Of a DNA stretch of 7,735 bases, positions 1 to 6,229 are shown piece by piece. Where the stretch lies: positions 1-7,735 of the forward strand of contig DBTW01000178.1 of NCBI GenBank assembly GCA_002307245.1, given 5' to 3'. Under the pieces are notes generated by a model. It saw only the letters and a list, made by a program, of their open reading frames with translations. It did no database searches and was not told the origin of the DNA. Source of the DNA: Spirochaetaceae bacterium UBA1306. GTDB taxonomy: Bacteria > Spirochaetota > Spirochaetia > Treponematales > Rectinemataceae. Each line of letters begins with the position of its first letter. The first letter of the stretch is position 1. The translations under genes and the position numbers were made by a program.

Positions 1-148
1 GTTCCTTGCGCGCACGCCGACCGGGGAGGGGGCGATATTTCGCGCCGCCCCCATTCCGTTCAAGTCCCCGTGCGGCAAGGAGCGCGCCCCTTCTGAAGGG
101 CGCCCTCTATGCCTGTTGTACGCGCGGGAGGGTATTTGTCAAAGACCG
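1..148. other. Gene-free left edge with nested GC-rich inverted repeats
   Basis: No coding region is supported here; the long open frame on the plus strand is the antisense shadow of flaB. The sequence holds three inverted repeats. A 7-bp pair TCCTTGC (3-9) / GCAAGGA (75-81) encloses a second pair GGGGGCG (28-34) / CGCCCCC (46-52). A separate hairpin at 84-103 pairs GCGCCCCTT with AAGGGCGC, with one bulged C. The stretch CCGACCGGGGAGGG (17-30) recurs, one base shorter, at 146-158 as the left foot of the flaB terminator hairpin. These could be extra terminators, a structured RNA or an intergenic repeat. The sequence alone does not decide. Confidence 0.45.
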
Positions 149-185
149 ACGGGGAGGGCTAGCCCCAAAGGCTCGCCCTCCCCGT
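149..185 (-). terminator. Probable flaB transcription terminator
   Basis: A long inverted repeat begins 12 nt past the flaB stop codon. ACGGGGAGGGC (149-159) pairs perfectly with GCCCTCCCCGT (175-185). After one mismatch the stem continues AGCC (161-164) / GGCT (170-173) around a 5-nt loop. On the flaB strand the hairpin is followed by CGGTCTTTGAC, so the U-tract is short and broken. The stem strength and position fit an intrinsic terminator, but the poor U-run means Rho or a 3'-stabilising role remains possible. Confidence 0.68.
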
Positions 186-197
186 AATAATACTACG

Positions 198-1058
198 CTA
201 CTGGAGCAACTGCAAGACAGTCTGCGTCCTCTGGTTCGCCTGGGCGAGCATTGCGCTGCCGGTCTGGACCAGGATGCGGTTCTTGGTGTATTCGACCATC
301 TGGGCGGCCATGTCGGTGTCGCGGATGCGGCTCTCGGCTGCCTGGAGGTTCTCGGCCCCGACGTCGATGCCCTTGATGGCGTGCTCGAGCCGGTTCTGGT
401 AGGCGCCGAGGTCGGCGCGCTGCTTGTTGACCTTCTTGAGGGCCTCGTCGAGGACGCCGATGGTCCGGTTGGCGCCGTCGGCGCTGTCGATGGAGATGAT
501 GCCGTCGTTGCCCGAATTCCTGACGCCGAGGGCCCTGGCGGTCATCGTACCGATGTAGACGCGCTTGCGCTGGTCCATGTTGGCGCCGATCTGGAACCAC
601 ATGGAGCCGGTCACCACGTTTTCGCCGTTGTCGCGGGCGAACCTGCCGGTGAGGAGGTTCATGCCGTTGAACTGGGCGTGGCTGGCGATGCGGTCGATCT
701 CATCGACGAGCTGGGAAACCTCGACTTGGATCTGCATCCGGTCCTCGGAGGTATATACGCCGTTCGAGGCCTGCACGGAGAGCTCGCGGAGGCGCTGGAT
801 GATGTCCTGGCTCTCCTGGAGGTAGCCCTCGGTGGTCTGAATGAAGGAGATGCCGTTGGCGGCGTTCCGGCTGGCCTGATTTAAGCCGCGGATCTGGCTG
901 CGCATCTTCTCGGATACGGCGAGCCCGGAGGCGTCGTCGCCTGCGCGGTTGATCGCCAGGCCCGAGGAGAGCTTCTCCATGTTCTTGCCGGCAGTGTCGT
1001 TCGTCACGCTCAATGAGCGGTTGGCGAACATGGCGCTGAGGTTGTGGTTGATGATCAT
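198..1058 (-). CDS. flaB: Periplasmic flagellar filament core protein FlaB (flagellin)
   Basis: This is the flagellin that builds the core of the spirochaete periplasmic flagellum, 286 residues, the usual FlaB length. The N-terminal D0/D1 helices start MIINHNLSAMFANRSLS and contain the conserved NRAGDDASGLAVSEKMRSQI block, then the D1 stretch with QVEVSQLVDEIDRIA and FNGMNLLTGRF. A short central part leads directly into the C-terminal D1/D0 helices, ending NQRTQTVLQLLQ. There is no D2/D3 insertion, which distinguishes FlaB from large external flagellins. The frame is open a further 28 codons upstream. I chose the MIINHN start because family members begin there and because a consensus Shine-Dalgarno lies 7 nt before it. 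The upstream in-frame ATG at 1091 lies in a hairpin. No signal peptide is seen, as expected for export through the flagellar type III system. The gene is monocistronic in this window, with a terminator-like hairpin after the stop. Confidence 0.96.
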   Translation of the reverse strand: MIINHNLSAMFANRSLSVTNDTAGKNMEKLSSGLAINRAGDDASGLAVSEKMRSQIRGLNQASRNAANGISFIQTTEGYLQESQDIIQRLRELSVQASNGVYTSEDRMQIQVEVSQLVDEIDRIASHAQFNGMNLLTGRFARDNGENVVTGSMWFQIGANMDQRKRVYIGTMTARALGVRNSGNDGIISIDSADGANRTIGVLDEALKKVNKQRADLGAYQNRLEHAIKGIDVGAENLQAAESRIRDTDMAAQMVEYTKNRILVQTGSAMLAQANQRTQTVLQLLQ

Positions 1059-1065
1059 CTGGAAT

Positions 1066-1072
1066 CCTCCTT
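1066..1072 (-). promoter_or_regulatory. flaB Shine-Dalgarno, also a candidate CsrA site
   Basis: On the minus strand the sequence reads AAGGAGG, a full anti-16S match 7 nt before the flaB ATG. It fixes the start at 1058. The same bases contain the GGA core that CsrA recognises (local context CAAGGAGG), so a bound CsrA would occlude the ribosome. Confidence 0.85.
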
Positions 1073-1082
1073 GAATATTCTC

Positions 1083-1102
1083 ACGGGGCATCCTTGCCCC
1101 GT
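1083..1102 (-). promoter_or_regulatory. flaB leader hairpin with AGGA loop, predicted CsrA-binding site
   Basis: The flaB mRNA can form a perfect 8-bp stem ACGGGGCA / TGCCCCGT closed by a 4-nt loop AGGA, ending 10 nt upstream of the Shine-Dalgarno. The bases across the loop read CAAGGATG, which matches the CARGGAUG core of the published CsrA consensus, with GGA in the loop as CsrA prefers. The loop GGA and the Shine-Dalgarno GGA start 23 nt apart, a distance one CsrA dimer could bridge. The hairpin is seen in the sequence. CsrA control of flagellin leaders is established for Bacillus subtilis hag and Borrelia flaB. Binding here is inferred. Confidence 0.65.
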
Positions 1103-1328
1103 ATGTGCCTTCGCGGACGCCCGCAGGGCTCGCGGAAACCAAGTTCCGACCGCCTAGCGGCGTGGCCGCGGGTAAAGGCGCACACTGCCTCTATCCCCCG
1201 ACCTCCTCCTTTCGCGTCGGGCGACGAGAAAAAGCTCAAGTCGAGCCACCCGCGTCCGACACTGTAAGAGAGGGATAGGAGTCATCCGCCCTAAAAAAGG
1301 CATGTCCACTCGCGGTCCCTCGCCCTTG
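1103..1328 (-). other. Long GC-rich flaB 5' leader region, no gene seen
   Basis: If the upstream sigma-28-like promoter is used, this is untranslated leader, giving about 265 nt in total before flaB. Minus-strand structure includes GCGGC-CAC-GCCGC (1157-1169) and GCCC-TGC-GGGC (near 1118-1130). A purine-rich AAAGGAGGAGGT (1201-1212) looks like a Shine-Dalgarno, but the nearest start, a GTG, lies about 16 nt further on and would give only about 34 residues. I do not call a leader peptide. No plus-strand gene is supported either. Confidence 0.4.
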
Positions 1329-1356
1329 GTATCGGCATATTCAGTCTATTTCTTGA
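1329..1356 (-). promoter_or_regulatory. Sigma-28 (FliA)-like promoter candidate for flaB
   Basis: On the minus strand GCCGATAC (1336 down to 1329) matches the flagellar sigma-28 -10 consensus GCCGATAA at 7 of 8 positions. Upstream, TCAAG (1356-1352) is a weaker match to the TAAAG start of the -35 element, with near-standard spacing (16 nt between TCAA and GCCGATAC against the usual 15). Class-3 flagellin genes are normally sigma-28 dependent. The weak point is the distance, about 265 nt to the start codon, so a nearer promoter may exist that I did not recognise. Confidence 0.48.
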
Positions 1357-1409
1357 GCCCCTTACGCTCACTCAATCGCAATTCCATAAAAAACGCATAA
1401 AGTCCGCGC

Positions 1410-1438
1410 TTGCTGGGCTGGGCGTGAAGACGTACAAT
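1410..1438 (+). promoter_or_regulatory. Sigma-70-like promoter of the alpha/beta hydrolase gene
   Basis: TTGCTG (1410-1415), a 17-bp spacer and TACAAT (1433-1438) form a standard arrangement. The -10 matches TATAAT at 5 of 6 positions and the -35 shares only TTG. Transcription would begin near 1445, leaving about 20 nt of leader that carries the GGAGG Shine-Dalgarno at 1457-1461. This promoter is divergent from the flaB promoter candidate, with roughly 55 bp between their -35 elements. Confidence 0.55.
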
Positions 1439-1466
1439 GCAAATAGTCTGTGTCGCGGAGGAAGCC

Positions 1467-2393
1467 ATGAGATCCTCGGATTTTTTCCATAGCGCCTCGG
1501 ATGGCAAAAAGATATTCGTGCGGAAATGGCTCCCGACGGGAGCGCCCAAGTCCTTGCTGCTCATCGCGCACGGCATGGCGGAGCATTCGGCGCGCTACGA
1601 GCGCTTCGCCGCCATGATGACGGCCTCGGGCTGGGCAGTCTACGTTCCCGATCATCGCGGGCATGGCCAGACGGCAGGGGAGGGCGAGCTCGGCTGGCTC
1701 GGCGACCGCGGCGGCTTTTTCCACGTGCGCGACGACCTGCGGGAGATCGGCCTCCTCGCCAAGGCCGAGTACGAGGGTTTGCCCCTCTTTCTTCTCGGAC
1801 ATTCGATGGGCTCGATCCTCGCGGAATCCTTCATTGCAGCCTACGGCAAGGATATTTCAGGCTGCGTCCTCTCGGGCGCCGTGGCCCCCATGCCGGCCGC
1901 CCTCCTCGCCGCCGGGAAGCTGATCGCCTCGGTCGGGGCCGCGTGCAAGGGGCAAAGGTCTCCCGCCAAGCTCCTCGACAAAATGGGCTTCGGGGCCAAC
2001 AACAAGGATTTCCAGCCGGCTCGCACCCGGTTCGATTGGCTTTCGCGCGATCCGGCGGAGGTGGATAAATACGTCGCCGATCCTCTCTGCGGCTTTGTCT
2101 GCAGCTTCGGCTTCTATCGCGAGCTCTTCGCCGGTTTTTCCTCGCTCTACGGGCGATCCGCGCCCTTCGCCGGCGTTCCCAAGTCCCTACCGGTCTACAT
2201 CCTGTCCGGGGCGGAGGATCCCGTGGGCGGGGCGCTCGGCTTCGTGGCTCGCCTAGCCGCCATGCTCAAGGCGGCAGGCCTCCAGGAGGTCGATACCCGG
2301 CTCTATCCGGGAGCCCGCCACGAGATACTCAACGAGACGAACCGCGACGAGGTGCAGAAGGACGTGAAGGAGTGGCTCGAGGCCCGATCTTGA
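1467..2393 (+). CDS. Alpha/beta hydrolase, monoacylglycerol lipase / lysophospholipase-like
   Basis: A 308-residue serine hydrolase of the Hydrolase_4 (serine aminopeptidase S33 / monoacylglycerol lipase) family, likely to cleave a fatty acyl ester such as a monoglyceride or lysophospholipid. The oxyanion-side motif HGMAEHSARY occurs near residues 34-43 and DHRGHG near residues 61-66. The nucleophile elbow is GHSMGS with Ser113. The catalytic acid is probably Asp251 in SGAEDPVGG, and the base His285 in GARHEIL. All triad residues are present and the length is normal. There is no signal peptide or membrane segment, so the protein is probably cytoplasmic. An in-frame ATG 10 codons upstream (1437) overlaps the predicted -10. 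I use 1467 because GGAGG sits 5 nt before it. The substrate cannot be told from sequence. The gene appears to have its own promoter and ends just before that of pcnB. Confidence 0.88.
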   Translation: MRSSDFFHSASDGKKIFVRKWLPTGAPKSLLLIAHGMAEHSARYERFAAMMTASGWAVYVPDHRGHGQTAGEGELGWLGDRGGFFHVRDDLREIGLLAKAEYEGLPLFLLGHSMGSILAESFIAAYGKDISGCVLSGAVAPMPAALLAAGKLIASVGAACKGQRSPAKLLDKMGFGANNKDFQPARTRFDWLSRDPAEVDKYVADPLCGFVCSFGFYRELFAGFSSLYGRSAPFAGVPKSLPVYILSGAEDPVGGALGFVARLAAMLKAAGLQEVDTRLYPGARHEILNETNRDEVQKDVKEWLEARS

Positions 2394-2420
2394 CCGGACG
2401 AGGGCCTTCGATTGTATAAT
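2390..2420 (+). promoter_or_regulatory. Sigma-70-like promoter of pcnB
   Basis: TTGACC (2390-2395, 5 of 6 matches) and a perfect TATAAT (2415-2420) are separated by 19 bp, slightly longer than ideal. The -35 overlaps the hydrolase stop codon. A start near 2427 would give a leader of about 32 nt. An imperfect inverted repeat (CGAGGCCC at 2378 / GGGCCTTCG at 2402) overlaps the -35 but has no U-run. Confidence 0.6.
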
Positions 2421-2458
2421 GCATCGCATTTCATCCGATTCCCCGGCGAGGCTCCGCA

Positions 2459-3754
2459 TTGCTCATCCGCTATCGCAGATCAGAAAACGGCAAGCCCGTG
2501 GCGAAGGCCGTCGTGTACACCCAGGCGGAGCATAAGATCGAACGCTCCGGTATAGATCCGGACGCTCTGCGTATCGTCGAACGGCTTCGCGAGAATGGGC
2601 ACGAGGCCTATATCGTGGGCGGCGCCGTCCGCGACCTGCTCCTCGGCCGGAGGCCCAAGGACTTCGATATCGTCACCGACGCCCAGCCGGCGCGCATCAA
2701 GCGGATCTTCCGCTCCGCCCGCGTCATCGGCCGGAGGTTCCGCCTGGTGCATGTCTACGCCGGTCCCAAGATCTTTGAGGTCTCGACCTTCCGCTCCATA
2801 GCCAACGGCACGGTCGGGAACGAATTCGGCACCATCGACGAGGATGCCCACCGCAGGGACTTTTCCCTTAACGCCCTGTATTTCGATCCCCACGACTCGA
2901 CCCTCGTCGATTATGTAGGCGGATTCAAGGACATCGCCTCCAAGAAAATCGAGCCGGTGATCCCCCTCAAGACGATTTTTAAGGAAGATCCCGTCAGGAT
3001 GATCCGCTGCGTGAAGTACGCGTCCACCGCTGGCTTCCGCATCCCTCTCAAGCTCCGCTTCGCCCTCAAGCGAGATTCCGAGCTCCTGGGCGGGGCGAGC
3101 CCCTCGCGCCTCACCGAGGAATTCCTCAAGATCCTCGGTTCGGGCAAGTCCGAGGCCATCGTGGAAGGCCTCGCTCGCTTCGACCTCCTGCGGCACCTCG
3201 CGCCCGGGACCGCCACTCTGATGGGGACGAGCCAGGCTTACGCCTCGGCCCTCAAGGAAGCCCTCGGCGAGCTGGACGCCTGCGCGGCCTCTCCCTCCCG
3301 CGAACGGGGCCTTGCCCTCCTACTCTCCCATTACCTGCGTCCCTTCCTCGAGTACAGGCCCGAGCGCTTCGCGGATATTCCGGACGCCTACCGGGACGCC
3401 GTGCACGAGGCGCGGCTCTTCCTCTCGCCCCTCAATCCGCCCCGCGTCGAGCTCGAGGCCGCCGTCCTCATGGCCTTCAAGAAGCGCGGCCTCTCCCCCA
3501 GCCAGCGCCCGAGGCGGCAGGGGCCAGCGCGAGGGGGGGCCGCGACCGGGGAGCGCCGGGAGCCTCGCGGGCCTCGGCCCACGGGTGTGCCCGAGCAGCC
3601 CATGCGCGAGCAGGCGCCGCGCCAGGCCGAGCGCGCCCCGATCCAAGGGGACGCCGCGCCCGGCGAAAGCTCCTCGGCCAAACGCAGGCGGAGGCGTAGG
3701 CGGCATAAGCCCTCCGGCGGCCAGGATCCCAGGGCTTCCGCGGAAGGCGAGTGA
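2459..3754 (+). CDS. pcnB: Poly(A) polymerase (class II nucleotidyltransferase) with arginine-rich tail
   Basis: A 431-residue template-independent nucleotidyltransferase that would add A residues to RNA 3' ends, tagging RNAs for decay. The head domain has GGAVRDLLLGRRPKDFDI (54-71) with metal ligands Asp68 and Asp70 and the third carboxylate Glu107 (FEVSTFRS). RRDFSLNALY (132-141) and EDPVRMIR (176-183) follow. VIGRRFRLVHV (89-99) fits the G-[RK]-[RK]-F signature that separates bacterial poly(A) polymerases from CCA-adding enzymes. Residues 350-431 are low-complexity and basic, with seven consecutive Arg near residue 410, a likely RNA-binding tail. The start is TTG: it is the first usable codon after an in-frame stop at 2417, a weak GGCGAGG lies 7 nt before it, and the first 30 residues look conserved with spirochaete homologues as I remember them. 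A CCA-adding role cannot be excluded without knowing whether the genome has another cca gene. Confidence 0.86.
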   Translation: MLIRYRRSENGKPVAKAVVYTQAEHKIERSGIDPDALRIVERLRENGHEAYIVGGAVRDLLLGRRPKDFDIVTDAQPARIKRIFRSARVIGRRFRLVHVYAGPKIFEVSTFRSIANGTVGNEFGTIDEDAHRRDFSLNALYFDPHDSTLVDYVGGFKDIASKKIEPVIPLKTIFKEDPVRMIRCVKYASTAGFRIPLKLRFALKRDSELLGGASPSRLTEEFLKILGSGKSEAIVEGLARFDLLRHLAPGTATLMGTSQAYASALKEALGELDACAASPSRERGLALLLSHYLRPFLEYRPERFADIPDAYRDAVHEARLFLSPLNPPRVELEAAVLMAFKKRGLSPSQRPRRQGPARGGAATGERREPRGPRPTGVPEQPMREQAPRQAERAPIQGDAAPGESSSAKRRRRRRRHKPSGGQDPRASAEGE

Positions 3755-3813
3755 TGCCATCCCCCGCGGCATCGATCGCCCTAGCTTGACAAGTCTTCGG
3801 GATATTTCCCAAA

Positions 3814-4620
3814 ATGGCCTCCGTGAAGACCGATAGGCTCGAGGCTTTGTCTCTCGAGGAGCTCTACGCCCTCGCCGATAGGACCGGTCTCGATCTCCCG
3901 CCCGGCCTGGAGCGGCCCTTCGTCATCGAGGAGATCCTCGAAGTGCTGGAGGATGACTCCGAGGATCTCCTCGCCTCGCAGGGTGACGTCCTCCATATCG
4001 AGGTGAAAAAATATTCGGGCATCGGAATAGACGAGATAGACATCGGTCCGGAAGCCAACGAATTCATCGTCGCTCGCTATAACGAGACGATGATCAAGGC
4101 GGTGGTCCGCGACCCGTCCTGGGCTTTCGCCTTTTGGGACGTGTCCGACGCCGACATGGCCTCCCTCCGGGGCGACGAGCCCTCGGCCGGGCTCTTCCTC
4201 CGCGTGGCGGAGGCGTCGCCCGGGGGGGCGGCGCCATCGGGCCCGACCTCGACGGCGTCGGCGCAAGCGACGTCCGAATCCTCCAACGCCGATTACCGGC
4301 GCGAATATTTCGACATACCGGTCGCCGATGACGATCTCCAGTGGTATATCAACTTGCCGCGTTCGGGACTAAGGTTCCGTATCGAGCTCTGCGCCAGGCG
4401 CGGGGGGGCGGGCGGGAAGCTCCGAGTCCTCGCGCGGTCCAACGAGGTTCAGTCGCCGCGGCAATCGCTGGCCCTGCCGGCCGTCGGCTTGGATGAACGG
4501 GCCTACGAGCTCTTGGCCCTATCAGGGGCCGAGGATATAGCGCTCGAGGACGGCCCAGAGTCGAATCCGCTCCGCATCATCCAAGCCGGCTTCGCAAGGT
4601 CGGAAGACCGCGCGGATTAA
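3814..4620 (+). CDS. DUF4912 domain protein with Rho-N/SAP-like N-terminus
   Basis: A 268-residue protein of unknown biochemical role. Residues 1-50 (LEALSLEELYALADRTGLDL and onward) resemble the helical Rho N-terminal/SAP-like segment that often precedes DUF4912. The DUF4912 core follows: NETMIKAVVRDPSWAFAFWDV (about residues 90-110, here in part), then YFDIPVADDDLQWYINLP and the beta-rich FRIELCAR. A Gly/Ser/Thr/Ala-rich linker of about 30 residues near 135-160 interrupts the core. There is no signal peptide or membrane segment. ATG 3814 is the first start after an in-frame TGA at 3787, but no good Shine-Dalgarno precedes it. A perfect TTGACA (3786-3791) lacks a -10 at the right distance. 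The next gene, a GH57 branching-enzyme homologue, begins 10 nt downstream, and DUF4912 and DUF1957/GH57 genes are neighbours in other bacteria, which suggests a joint role with glucans. Confidence 0.8.
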   Translation: MASVKTDRLEALSLEELYALADRTGLDLPPGLERPFVIEEILEVLEDDSEDLLASQGDVLHIEVKKYSGIGIDEIDIGPEANEFIVARYNETMIKAVVRDPSWAFAFWDVSDADMASLRGDEPSAGLFLRVAEASPGGAAPSGPTSTASAQATSESSNADYRREYFDIPVADDDLQWYINLPRSGLRFRIELCARRGGAGGKLRVLARSNEVQSPRQSLALPAVGLDERAYELLALSGAEDIALEDGPESNPLRIIQAGFARSEDRAD

Positions 4621-4630
4621 AGGACGATCC

Positions 4631-6217
4631 ATGGAAACGGGATACCTCGCCCTCGTCCTCAACGCGCACATGCCCTTCGTCCGCAGACCGGAATACCCGA
4701 GCTTCCTCGAGGAACGCTGGCTGTTCGAGGCCATATCCGAGACCTACCTCCCCCTGCTGCGGGTCTTCCGCTCCCTCGAGGCCGACGGCATCCCCTTCCA
4801 CCTCACCCTCAACGTGTCCCCGACCCTCGCCGCCATGCTCTCCGACAAGCTGCTCGGCGATCGCTACGTGGAATACCTCGACGCCCAGCTCCTGCTCGCG
4901 GCGGCCGAGGAGGCTCGGATAGGCGGGGACCCCGCCTTCGGGCTCCTCGCGAGGATGTACCATGCCCTCTATCGGACAGATAAGGACGACTTCCTCCAGC
5001 TCTACAATCGGGATATCCTGGGCGCCTTCGACTACTACTACAAGAAGGGCCGCGTCGAGCTCATGACGAGCGGGGCCACCCATGCCTTCCTGCCCCTATT
5101 CCGCGACAACCACGAGGCGGTGATCTCCCAGGTCGAGACCGCCATCATTTCCCACCGCAAGGCCTTCGGGAAGCACCCCGCTGGCTTCTGGCTACCCCAG
5201 CTCGGCTGGTATCCGGGCATCGCCGAGATCCTCCGCTCTTACAACGTGCAATACACCGTGGTCACGACCAGGGGAGCGGTTCTCGGCGACCCTACGCCGC
5301 GCTGCGGATCCTTCGCCCCCGTCGAGACCCCTTCGGGCCTCGTCGCCTTCATCCGCGACGCCGGGGCCACGAAGGCCGTATGGTCCGAGTCGAGCGGCTA
5401 TCCGGCCGACCCCGTCTACCGCGACTTCTACCGCGACATCGGCTTCGACCTGCCCGCCGAATACCTTCGGGCCCATACCGACGCGTCGGGCGAGCGCATC
5501 TTCACGGGCTTCAAGTACTGGGCGGTCACCGGGCGGACCAACGAGAAAGTCCCCTACGACCCCGCCGCCGCCCGCGCCAAGGCGGCCGAGCACGCCGATC
5601 GCTTCCTTGCCGATCGCCTCGCCTCCGTCCGCTCCGCGGCCCCCCTCATGGACCGCCTCCCGCTCATCGTCTGCCCCTTCGACGCCGAGCTATTCGGCCA
5701 TTGGTGGCTCGAGGGCCCGAGCTTCCTCGAGTCCCTCTTCCGCGGGGCCGCCGGCTCGGGCGAGCTCCGCCTGGTCACCCTCGGCGACTACCTCAAGGAT
5801 CATCCGGACTGCGAGGAATCCACGCCCGAGTTCTCCTCCTGGGGCGACGGGGGCTACGCCGACGTCTGGCTCGACGGCTCCAACGACTGGATATACCGCC
5901 ACGCGACCAAGGCCGTCGAGCGCATGTCCGAGCTGGCCGAGCGCTTCCCCGACGAATCGGGCCTGCGCGAGCGCATCCTCGACCAGGCGGCCCGCGAGGT
6001 CATGCTCTCGATGTGCTCGGACTGGGCCCTGATGATGCGCACGGGCAAGTCCGCCGCCTTCGGGCGCAAGCAGGTCGAGGAGCCCATCGCCAACTTCACC
6101 CGCATCTACGACATGCTCTGCTCCAACACCGTCAGCACCGAATGGATCACGAAGCTCGAGAAGCGCGACAACCTCTTCCCCTCGATCAACTACCGGATGT
6201 TCCGGAAGAAGCGCTAG
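4631..6217 (+). CDS. GH57 (DUF1957) 1,4-alpha-glucan branching enzyme homologue lacking the nucleophile Glu
   Basis: A 528-residue, full-length member of the GH57 branching-enzyme group, which makes alpha-1,6 branches in glycogen-like glucans. The family regions appear in order. LVLNAHMPFV carries His13. VELMTSGATHAFLP carries Glu143 and His151. GFWLPQLGWYPG is the nucleophile region, CPFDAELFGHWW has the acid/base Asp351, and SSWGDGGYADVW (Trp404) follows. The C-terminal helical domain continues to the end (MFRKKR). The nucleophile position, normally Glu in GFWLPE, is Gln190 (codon CAG at 5198-5200), one base from GAG. A classical retaining mechanism would be lost or very weak, so the protein may be a glucan-binding pseudoenzyme, unless this is a sequence error or a lineage-specific variant. 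AAAGGA (4619-4624) lies 6 nt before the ATG and overlaps the stop of the DUF4912 gene, so the two are co-translated neighbours. No signal peptide. Confidence 0.9.
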   Translation: METGYLALVLNAHMPFVRRPEYPSFLEERWLFEAISETYLPLLRVFRSLEADGIPFHLTLNVSPTLAAMLSDKLLGDRYVEYLDAQLLLAAAEEARIGGDPAFGLLARMYHALYRTDKDDFLQLYNRDILGAFDYYYKKGRVELMTSGATHAFLPLFRDNHEAVISQVETAIISHRKAFGKHPAGFWLPQLGWYPGIAEILRSYNVQYTVVTTRGAVLGDPTPRCGSFAPVETPSGLVAFIRDAGATKAVWSESSGYPADPVYRDFYRDIGFDLPAEYLRAHTDASGERIFTGFKYWAVTGRTNEKVPYDPAAARAKAAEHADRFLADRLASVRSAAPLMDRLPLIVCPFDAELFGHWWLEGPSFLESLFRGAAGSGELRLVTLGDYLKDHPDCEESTPEFSSWGDGGYADVWLDGSNDWIYRHATKAVERMSELAERFPDESGLRERILDQAAREVMLSMCSDWALMMRTGKSAAFGRKQVEEPIANFTRIYDMLCSNTVSTEWITKLEKRDNLFPSINYRMFRKKR

Positions 6218-6229
6218 GGCGGCGGGGTC

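Noticed and set aside
3..82. tRNA gene suggested by a 7-bp acceptor-like stem and GTTCAAGTC
   Set aside because: The T-stem does not pair (ATTCCG against CCCCG), four bases separate it from the acceptor strand, and no D-arm or anticodon arm fits.
6..884. 292-residue open frame on the plus strand opposite flaB
   Set aside because: It lies antisense to the clearly conserved flaB, has a hydrophobic/acidic shadow composition typical of GC-rich antisense frames, and matches no family I recognise.
1091..1142. Longer flaB from in-frame upstream starts (ATG at 1142 or 1091)
   Set aside because: FlaB proteins begin MIINHN, and the consensus Shine-Dalgarno serves 1058. The ATG at 1091 overlaps the leader hairpin loop.
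1104..1212. Leader peptide after AAAGGAGGAGGT on the minus strand
   Set aside because: The nearest start, a GTG, is about 16 nt from the Shine-Dalgarno-like run and gives only about 34 residues without recognisable features.
3753..3773. Terminator after pcnB (GATGCC / GGCATC)
   Set aside because: A 6-bp stem with a 9-nt loop and no following U-run is too weak to call.
3786..3813. Promoter from the perfect TTGACA before the DUF4912 gene
   Set aside because: No -10-like hexamer lies at 16-19 bp. GATATT is only 9 bp away and the bases at 17 bp read CCAAAA.
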